Source of the DNA: Bacillota bacterium
GTDB taxonomy: Bacteria; Bacillota; Clostridia; Oscillospirales; Ruminococcaceae
Reading direction: 5' to 3'
DNA length: 64,000 nucleotides
NCBI GenBank assembly: GCA_023412215.1
Contig: JAEYNX010000004.1
Location: forward strand, 1-64,000
The notes under the pieces were generated by a model, which searched no databases, was not told the DNA's origin, and was given only the letters and a program-made list of their open reading frames with translations. Positions 58,238 through 64,000 of this stretch are shown one piece after another (position 1 is the stretch's first letter; each line of letters starts with the position of its first letter). Position numbers and translations under genes: made by a program.

Positions 58238-60382
58238 TTGAGACGCTTCAAAGAAGAAATCAGCCGGCTCATGTATACTTTTTATGAGGCAACGGGCACG
58301 GCCACCATCGGGGTGGACGAGCAACTGAACATGGTGTTGTGCTGCCCCAGTAAAGGCTTCTTTGTGGATTTCACCTACGTTGTGATGAATCAGATGACCT
58401 CTTTTCTCGCCGGCCTTTTTGCAGGCAGGCCTACGGCGGAGAACCAGTTTCACACCTTCATTTTAGAGAACAATATTATCTGCAATGTATGTCTCGTAAT
58501 TAGAGAGAGCATTTACTGCGGCGCGCTTATCACCGAGCCGACGCTCGTAAGCGCGCTCAGACCCGCGGAGATCGAGGCGCTGCTCGACCGCTACCAGATC
58601 CCGATAAAGGATAAAGGCCCCTTTAAATACAACCTTTTGAACATCAAGGTGGTACCCTACAGCCGCATGCACGCTCTGGGTATCCTACTGAGCAATCTGG
58701 TGCGAAGCTTTTGCGACGAGCACCCGTCACAGCAGGTGCTGCACGGTTCTTCCGGGTTTAAGTGCAATGCCAAAAAGCCGTATTTTGCCGCCGGTAATGG
58801 GCTTTTGGTGGCAAGCCGGCCGCGATTTGTACCATACACCTCTTATCTTCAGGTTAAAAAAGGTATCCAAAACGGCAATACCGAAGAATTGTCGGGCGTT
58901 ATGAATAAGATTATCGCGGATTACATGCCCGCGGAGCCGTGTGACGACACGCGGTTTCTGCGGTCGATGAAAAACAGCTTTATCAAGGCCTGTGTGATGG
59001 GCAGCTTTGCGGCGGTGGAATCGAGCACCCCCTATGTGCAGACCATGGAGGTGGCGGACGAGTTTATACGGAAGATCGAGCTTCAGGACAACATGGGCGA
59101 GCTGTTTACCCTTACCAAGAACGCGATGCTGGCCTTTGCGCGCATGGTATCGCTGGGCAGCGGCAGCATCTTCTCCAAGCCTGTGCGGCTGGTGCTGGAC
59201 TATATACAGGAGCATTACCCCGAGAAGGTAACCCTCGAAAAGCTTGCCGAGCATACCGGCTTAAGCGGCTATTACCTGTCAAACATCATTAAAAGGGAGA
59301 CCGGCCTCACGCTTATTGACAATATCAACCGGGTGCGCATCGAAAAGAGCCGGCAGCGGCTGCTCGATATGAACACCAGCGTGCTGGATGTGGCGCAGCA
59401 GGTGGGCTTTGTTTATCAAAACCATTTTGCCGCCGTATTTAAAAAGATTACCGGGGTGTCCCCCAGCGATTACCGCCGGTTTATGGGCCTGGAGCATCGC
59501 GCAAAATACTACGATAAAAGCGTTTGCTCACTGCCGCCGGGCCTGATCGAGCAGGCCTACAACATGATCACCATGTCCTCCGATTTCTACGACGTGGTAA
59601 GGATCATCGAACCGGTAAGCCGCAGGTCGTGGGTGTTGCAGTCCAAGGACGACAGCCTGTTTTCGGAAACCTGCTACAATTTTTGGGGGAGAAACGAGTA
59701 TTGCGCCAATTGCGTCGCCGTCAAGGCCTACCTTGAAAACGGGGCGGCGGTGAAGATTTCCAAAAAGGGGGATCGCCGTTATCTGGTGATGGCCATTCCA
59801 AAGGTCTGCAGCGAAGGTGGCGTTTATGTTATAGAAACCGTCAAATGTATCTTGGACGGCGATTATATTGAAGCGGTCGAGACCGCTTCAACTTGCGCCG
59901 CGCCGAATAGTACCCCCTCAAACGACGCCTGCACCGGACTGTATTCCAGAACCTATATCGATAGAAACCTGCCGATTGCCATGCGCCATCACGCTCTGGC
60001 CCGTCAGCCGCTTTCACTCATCATCGCGGTGATCGACGTACTGGAGCAGGACTCGGCAAACGGCGATTACCACACCTACGACTGCCTGTTAAAGGAGTTT
60101 GCGGCCTGCGCAAAAGGCTCCATACGCAGCGGGGAGGATTGGGCGGGGCGCTACGGCGGCAGAATCTTTCTGATCGTGCTCAGCAACACCGACTACCCCA
60201 GCGCGGTAAAAATCGCCCAAAGAATCAAATACAGCTTCACACAGAATGCGGCAGCCGCGGATAAAGAGGTGTCCGCTTTTACGGCACACTTCGGCGTGAA
60301 GACGTTATCGGACCGCATCAACGACGCCGATACCTTTATTCGGTCGGCGTTTATATCCATCGGAACCAATGCCGTGGATTAG
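58238..60382 (+). CDS. AraC-type regulator fused to a degenerate GGDEF domain
   Basis: The 714-residue protein has a novel N-terminal sensor region (1-310) and an AraC double helix-turn-helix (about 313-415: KLAEHTGLSGYYLSNIIKRE and VAQQVGFVYQNHFAAVFKK). A PAS-like region with C479, C489 and C492 (SETCY...EYCANC) precedes a C-terminal GGDEF-like domain (566-714). The catalytic signature reads RYGGRIFLIV instead of GGDEF, so cyclic-di-GMP synthesis is not expected. The start is taken as TTG 58238, 9 bases after AGAGGG; ATG 58208 upstream has no ribosome site. It probably couples a signal to transcription. Confidence 0.85.
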   Translation: MRRFKEEISRLMYTFYEATGTATIGVDEQLNMVLCCPSKGFFVDFTYVVMNQMTSFLAGLFAGRPTAENQFHTFILENNIICNVCLVIRESIYCGALITEPTLVSALRPAEIEALLDRYQIPIKDKGPFKYNLLNIKVVPYSRMHALGILLSNLVRSFCDEHPSQQVLHGSSGFKCNAKKPYFAAGNGLLVASRPRFVPYTSYLQVKKGIQNGNTEELSGVMNKIIADYMPAEPCDDTRFLRSMKNSFIKACVMGSFAAVESSTPYVQTMEVADEFIRKIELQDNMGELFTLTKNAMLAFARMVSLGSGSIFSKPVRLVLDYIQEHYPEKVTLEKLAEHTGLSGYYLSNIIKRETGLTLIDNINRVRIEKSRQRLLDMNTSVLDVAQQVGFVYQNHFAAVFKKITGVSPSDYRRFMGLEHRAKYYDKSVCSLPPGLIEQAYNMITMSSDFYDVVRIIEPVSRRSWVLQSKDDSLFSETCYNFWGRNEYCANCVAVKAYLENGAAVKISKKGDRRYLVMAIPKVCSEGGVYVIETVKCILDGDYIEAVETASTCAAPNSTPSNDACTGLYSRTYIDRNLPIAMRHHALARQPLSLIIAVIDVLEQDSANGDYHTYDCLLKEFAACAKGSIRSGEDWAGRYGGRIFLIVLSNTDYPSAVKIAQRIKYSFTQNAAAADKEVSAFTAHFGVKTLSDRINDADTFIRSAFISIGTNAVD

Positions 60383-60418
60383 CAACATTACTTGATAAAA
60401 GATAGGATTAAATAAACG

Positions 60419-60450
60419 AAAGCCGCCTGCTTATATGACAGGCGGCTTTG
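60419..60450. terminator. Convergent terminator
   Basis: The stem aaagccgcctg/caggcggcttt lies between two convergent genes, with T-rich tails on both strands. Confidence 0.8.
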
Positions 60451-60477
60451 GCTTTATGAAATTGAATCGACCAATGG

Positions 60478-61359
60478 CTATAGTATCGATATGGTAAAGG
60501 CAAAGGATTTGCTTTCGCCCGCGGGCAGTAAAGTAACGCCGCGCTTCTTTTCAAAGACATCACCCTCGTCGCTGCAGGTAGAAAGGCCCTTCCACGGCTC
60601 CAGCGCAACAAACGGCCCGTCGTTTTTGCTCGACCACACAATGACGGTGTCAAAATCCTCAAAGCTCATCTTAAGCCCCCTGCCGGTTTGGGGGTTATAA
60701 AGCTTCGCTTGTCTGGACTTGAGCTTATCAAACACGAGGCAGTCCACCCGGAAGAGATCGTGGTTCATGCGAAGCGCCTTCTCGTTCGTGAGCAGGCGGG
60801 TCTTATCCTCCATATCCACAAGTCCGGTGGCGGGTACCGAGGCGGGACAGTCGGCCGTTTCAGCCTGTTCAAACTCCACCACATAATCCTCAAAGCGCTC
60901 CCCGCTAAAAAGCGGGCAGTTAAAGCCCGGATGTGCCCCGATCTGGAACGGCAGCACCACCTGATTGTTGTTCACTACTGTATATTCCGTGATAAGGCTC
61001 TTGCCCTGTAGGGTGTACTTTACAAACAGCTTAAAGTCGTAGGGGTAACGCTCCCTTGTCTCGTCGCTGGCGCCGACGCAGAAGGTGATAGAATCTTCAC
61101 GCGTCTCGGTCACCTCAAACTCCAGCTTGCGCACCACCCCGTGGCGCTCCATAAAGCAGCTTTTATCGCCGCCGATAATTGCCTTTTTATCCCGCAGGCT
61201 GCCCACAATCGGGAAGAGGATAGGAGCCTGACTGCCCCAGTACTTTGCGTCGCCCACCCACACATACTCCGTGCCCGCTTTGTCCTTCACCGACGTCATC
61301 TCGCCGCCGAGAGAATTGAATTGCGCTGTTAATTCGTTATTTTGAATCGTGTATTTCAT
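60478..61359 (-). CDS. Aldose 1-epimerase family protein
   Basis: This protein is in the galactose-mutarotase superfamily, of the LacX/YeaD-like branch that interconverts sugar anomers or sugar-phosphate anomers. The 293-residue protein has FNSLGGEMTSVKD, LFPIVGSLRDKK, ERHGVVRKLEFEV (with the substrate-binding His), QIGAHPGFNCP (second His) and VALEPWKGLS with the likely acid Glu. GGGGG precedes ATG 61359. It is monocistronic; no sugar operon is adjacent. Confidence 0.9.
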   Translation of the reverse strand: MKYTIQNNELTAQFNSLGGEMTSVKDKAGTEYVWVGDAKYWGSQAPILFPIVGSLRDKKAIIGGDKSCFMERHGVVRKLEFEVTETREDSITFCVGASDETRERYPYDFKLFVKYTLQGKSLITEYTVVNNNQVVLPFQIGAHPGFNCPLFSGERFEDYVVEFEQAETADCPASVPATGLVDMEDKTRLLTNEKALRMNHDLFRVDCLVFDKLKSRQAKLYNPQTGRGLKMSFEDFDTVIVWSSKNDGPFVALEPWKGLSTCSDEGDVFEKKRGVTLLPAGESKSFAFTISIL

Positions 61360-61475
61360 CGCTGACGCCCCCTTGCTTAATATGGATGATTTTTATGAAA
61401 GCATCCCCTAATTTTTTATTGTATGGTTTCTCAAATCAATTGTCAATGAAATGAGGCAAACTATTTAAAGCCCGC

Positions 61476-61516
61476 TTTTCCCCTTATACCTATTACAAAT
61501 AGGTATAAGGGGAAAA
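61476..61516. repeat. Perfect 18-bp palindrome between epimerase and spoIIID
   Basis: The arms ttttccccttatacctat (61476-61493) and the exact complement (61499-61516) are separated by tacaa. It has no T-tail of its own beyond the arms and lies upstream of two divergent genes. It is therefore more likely an operator or RNA stem than a terminator. Nothing else is seen between 61360 and 61619. Confidence 0.6.
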
Positions 61517-61619
61517 TTCAAGCCATAGGTTGAACTGACGCCTTTAGTGAAGAATTTTTACGTACTACTTCTTATTGCATTTAGTAATACGAACTTCACG
61601 CCAACCCGCAAAAACAAAG

Positions 61620-61649
61620 TCATAACCTCCCGTTTTATCCGCATATATA
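61620..61649 (+). promoter_or_regulatory. Candidate sigma-E promoter for spoIIID
   Basis: TCATAAC (61620-61626) and CATATATA (61642-61649) have a 15-base spacer, resembling the mother-cell sigma-E consensus. spoIIID is sigma-E-dependent in Bacillus and clostridia. Confidence 0.45.
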
Positions 61650-61774
61650 TTACTACTTACACAAAGTCAATTGCCGCAGTTATCAAGCCATTCGTGTTCT
61701 GTCGCTTTTAATCAGCCGCTGCAGCGCTTGAAGGCTCAATTGACTTAAATAAACGGGGGAGGGAACACGGTAAA

Positions 61775-62053
61775 GTGAAGGGGAAGCCGGAAGAGCGGGC
61801 GGCGCAGCTCGCATTATATATGATAGAAAACAAACAGACGGTAAGAGGCGCCGCCAAAGCGTTTGGAATATCGAAGAGCACGGTACATAAAGACGTCACC
61901 GAACGGCTGAAAAAGGTGAACAAAGCCCTTTACCTGCAGGTAAAATCACTGCTGGAGCAGAACAAGGCCGAGCGCCACATACGGGGCGGGCAGGCCACCA
62001 AAGAGAAATACCGTGCGGGTAAGGCCCCATCGCCTAGGGTGTATAAATTCTAG
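61775..62053 (+). CDS. spoIIID: Sporulation transcription regulator SpoIIID
   Basis: SpoIIID is a small DNA-binding protein of the mother cell that activates or represses many sigma-E and sigma-K genes. The 92-residue product has the typical helix-turn-helix ENKQTVRGAAKAFGISKSTV (residues 18-37) and the basic C-terminal helix. It starts at GTG 61775 behind GGAGGG. It converges on the SpoIIQ-like gene, a pairing of sporulation genes also seen in other clostridia. Confidence 0.95.
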   Translation: MKGKPEERAAQLALYMIENKQTVRGAAKAFGISKSTVHKDVTERLKKVNKALYLQVKSLLEQNKAERHIRGGQATKEKYRAGKAPSPRVYKF

Positions 62054-62096
62054 TCTTTGGTGCACGGCCGCCGGGCGCATGTCTTTTTCGCAGCAC

Positions 62097-62140
62097 AAAA
62101 CGAGGATGCAGACGACTATCTGCATCCTCGTTTTTTATTT
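62097..62140. terminator. Bidirectional terminator between spoIIID and M23 gene
   Basis: The stem cgaggatgcagac with its complement has A-rich sequence before it and T6 after it, serving both convergent genes. Confidence 0.9.
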
Positions 62141-62151
62141 CTCACTAAACT

Positions 62152-62934
62152 TTATTCTTCGCTCTTTTCAATGGCTTGCAGCGGGTCTACATACTTGCCG
62201 TCAACCATCACCTCAAAGTGCAGATGCGGCGGCAGCCCGATCTCCGCGATGGCGGTTTCACCCACGCAGCCGATCACCTCGCCGATCTCCACCGTGTCGC
62301 CTTCCTTGACGGTCACGCCCTCGGTGAGCGAGCAGTAGCGGCTAACCATCTTGTTGTCGTGCTTGATCTCTACCACCGTGCCCCACAGGCTGTCGGTATA
62401 AATCTTCTGCACCTTGCCGTCGGTCACCGCTTTTACCGGGCTTCCCACCTCGGCTGCGATATCCACACCGTTGTGGGTACGCCAGTCGTTCATGGTTTTA
62501 TCCAGCGTAAGCTCACCATTCGAGTATTTATTGATGGAGTCGCCCGAGATAGGCAGCACGAATAGCATATCTTGCGGCGGTGTTTGCTGTGCGGCAGCAT
62601 TTAAGGTATCTTGCGCACCTTGCGAAGAAGTAACAGATTCCTGCGAGGGCTGCGACTCTGCCGATAATTCCGGCGATGAAGATTGCGCGTTCTGCTCTAT
62701 CGGTAGATCCTGCTCCTTTTGCCCCGCCTCTTCTATGTCTGGAAAGGCCCAATTATTTTCACTCTCGCTTTCTACCGCGGCGGGCTCCTGGGTGGAGATT
62801 TTATTGAGCGTGCCGTTGATTGCTGCCCAGGATGCAAAGCCGGCACCCGCAAGACAAATTGCCAGTGCAATGTAAAAGCCGTTCCCCTTGATGAATTTAC
62901 CGAATTTGTTCTTGCCAAAATGTAAGTTTGCCAT
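62152..62934 (-). CDS. spoIIQ: M23 peptidase, SpoIIQ-like
   Basis: SpoIIQ is made in the forespore and binds SpoIIIAH across the intermembrane space during engulfment. The 260-residue protein has one membrane helix (about 18-38), a Ser/Gln/Glu-rich linker (45-120) and a LytM domain. That domain has a full metal site: His 154 and Asp 158 in THNGVDIA, His 237 and His 239 in PHLHFEV. It may thus be an active endopeptidase, as in several clostridia, unlike Bacillus SpoIIQ. ATG 62934 has GGAGG 11 bases upstream. The neighbour SpoIIID and a sigma-F/G-like promoter support the name. Confidence 0.82.
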   Translation of the reverse strand: MANLHFGKNKFGKFIKGNGFYIALAICLAGAGFASWAAINGTLNKISTQEPAAVESESENNWAFPDIEEAGQKEQDLPIEQNAQSSSPELSAESQPSQESVTSSQGAQDTLNAAAQQTPPQDMLFVLPISGDSINKYSNGELTLDKTMNDWRTHNGVDIAAEVGSPVKAVTDGKVQKIYTDSLWGTVVEIKHDNKMVSRYCSLTEGVTVKEGDTVEIGEVIGCVGETAIAEIGLPPHLHFEVMVDGKYVDPLQAIEKSEE

Positions 62935-62955
62935 AATACTAAACACCTCCAAGTG

Positions 62956-62985
62956 TATTTTGAACACAATCCCGCCTGTTTATGC
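62956..62985 (-). promoter_or_regulatory. Candidate sigma-F/G promoter for the SpoIIQ-like gene
   Basis: On the minus strand GCATA (62981-62985) and GTTCAAAATA (62956-62965) have a 15-base spacer, close to forespore sigma-F/G consensus. The remainder of the gap to 63329 has no gene. It contains a hairpin at 63156-63204 (ggccgcag/ctgcggcc) and a perfect palindrome cgtcaattttgacg at 63133-63146. Confidence 0.5.
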
Positions 62986-63329
62986 CGCCGTCGCCTGAAA
63001 ACAGCATGTTTTTTGACGTTAAAACGCAGTCGTATCTTCTGGCTTTTGGCGCTATGAATAAACTTTCGGTAAACATATTGTTATCCGCTGTGTGGTGGTT
63101 TAGTATAGCTTTTTACAAGAATATTCTGGTAACGTCAATTTTGACGCTTGAAATGGGCCGCAGCATCCTTCTCTTGGCGGTATAAAGAGAAGAAGACTGC
63201 GGCCTTAGTGATTCAGTCGCCTGCTTTTACACAGTTTCACATGCCTTTTTACCGCTTATTTTGACGGTATTTTAATTGCATATAAAGAACGAATACGGTA
63301 GAATAAAAGGCGGGGAAGGAATGATTGAT

Positions 63330-64000
63330 TTGGCAATAGAGACAATACTCACACTCATCGGCAAAATCTTTTTAATGGTTGCCGCGGGGTTCATCTTCAA
63401 AAAAATGAGACTCATCAACGACGAACTTCAAAAAGGCCTTTCCACCTTACTGGTAAATGCCATTTTGCCGTTTAACCTGCTGGCCTCCGCCGGGCAGCCT
63501 TTTTCAAAGGAGCTTTCTTTCGGCCTGTTGCTGGTCAGCATCGCGGGCGTTTTGTATTATGTGGGCGCTATTCTCATTTCAAACCTGCTCAGCAAGGCAC
63601 TGAAGGCGTCTAAGGCTGAAAAAGGGGTTTTTGTATCGATGTCCGTCTTTCAAAACGCGGGGTTCATCGGCATTCCCCTAGCCAGTATGCTTTTTGGCGA
63701 CGAGGGGGTTTTATACGCCGTCATCTATAACATGGTGTTTCAGCTCTTCTTTTTTACCTACGGCCTCTATAAGCTTGGCGGTGAAAAAGGGTTCAGCCTG
63801 CGCGGCCTTGCGCGCAACGGGCTGGTGCTGATATCGCTGCTCTCGGTGGGCCTTTACCTCTCACCTTTGCGCCTGCCCGAATTCATGCAGGGGGCGATTA
63901 AAACCATCGGCGACATGATGGTTCCGCTTTCGATGATCTTAATCGGCTGCTCGCTCACTGGCATACACCCAAAAGACCTGCTCAAGGATAAACACGCCTA
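63330..64000 (+). CDS. AEC-family transporter (partial, runs off the window)
   Basis: This is a membrane transport protein of the auxin efflux carrier family, which in bacteria moves organic acids such as malate. About 223 residues are seen, with about seven hydrophobic segments. It includes the conserved FVSMSVFQNAGFIGIPLA stretch and GDMMVPLSMILIGCSL near the end. The C-terminal part lies past 64000. TTG 63330 is chosen because AAGGA is 9 bases upstream; ATG 63321 touches that site. Confidence 0.85.
   Translation, partial: MAIETILTLIGKIFLMVAAGFIFKKMRLINDELQKGLSTLLVNAILPFNLLASAGQPFSKELSFGLLLVSIAGVLYYVGAILISNLLSKALKASKAEKGVFVSMSVFQNAGFIGIPLASMLFGDEGVLYAVIYNMVFQLFFFTYGLYKLGGEKGFSLRGLARNGLVLISLLSVGLYLSPLRLPEFMQGAIKTIGDMMVPLSMILIGCSLTGIHPKDLLKDKHA

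Noticed and set aside
62982..63185. 67-codon frame between the SpoIIQ-like gene and the AEC transporter
   Set aside because: It starts inside the candidate sigma-F promoter, lacks a ribosome site and ends in a hairpin.
1..64000. tRNA, rRNA and CRISPR arrays
   Set aside because: No cloverleaf with a TTCGA arm, no rRNA core and no regularly spaced direct repeats were found on reading both strands by eye.

Overview
The window reads as chromosomal DNA from a spore-forming, Gram-positive anaerobe of the class Clostridia, most likely the order Oscillospirales (Oscillospiraceae/Ruminococcaceae). The evidence is moderately high GC (mid-fifties percent by eye), strong GGAGG-type ribosome binding sites, frequent GTG/TTG starts, a T-box leader, ECF vitamin transporter S components and sporulation genes (SpoIIID, YpeB, a SpoIIQ-like M23 protein and a SpoIID domain). 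This placement is inference; no 16S gene is present.

Layout. 0.3-7.9 kb: methylglyoxal synthase with a structured leader, a GH20 lipoprotein, gapA, a histidine-kinase-like protein whose H-box has Lys in place of His, and pyrG. 8.0-14.0 kb (minus): cysteine desulfurase, thiI and then a 1152-residue protein that joins CinA, a membrane anchor, a class B sortase, a Ser-rich linker and a SpoIID domain. 14.2-19.7 kb: ypeB, an alpha/beta hydrolase, an orphan MsmK-type ATPase, an RsuA-type pseudouridine synthase and a DUF4830 protein. 20.2-25.4 kb (plus): an envelope cluster of a lipoprotein sortase B, a beta-lactamase-fold lipoprotein, a CapA-like lipoprotein and another sortase B, followed by a frameshifted AraC regulator. 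26.8-34.4 kb: small envelope proteins, a vitamin B6 salvage pair (pyridoxamine kinase plus ECF S component), an ECF sigma/anti-sigma pair, a truncated CPBP protein and glycogen phosphorylase. 34.8-45.0 kb (plus): a growth and division block, zapA-U32-dut-DUF4321-maf-mreBCD-mrdA-minD and a second mgsA. 45.0-48.5 kb: an Asp-specifier T-box followed by hisS-aspS. 48.5-50.8 kb: an accessory island with a low-GC CPBP protease and a 602-bp non-coding element with long terminal inverted repeats. 50.8-64 kb: queT with a candidate preQ1 riboswitch, luxS, a condensation-domain protein/basic protein/DUF6320 unit, purA, a chemoreceptor, an AraC-degenerate GGDEF regulator, an aldose epimerase, convergent spoIIID and spoIIQ-like genes, and a truncated AEC transporter.

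The main theme is envelope remodelling, with three sortase B catalytic domains, SpoIID, an M23 peptidase, YpeB, mreBCD/PBP2 and CapA. No sortase substrate with a recognisable C-terminal sorting signal was seen among the encoded proteins. The most unusual items are the CinA-SrtB-SpoIID fusion, the 602-bp palindromic element, a second dispersed palindromic repeat (two copies, about 1.2 and 18.8 kb), and paired divergent mgsA genes of which one lacks a conserved Asp.
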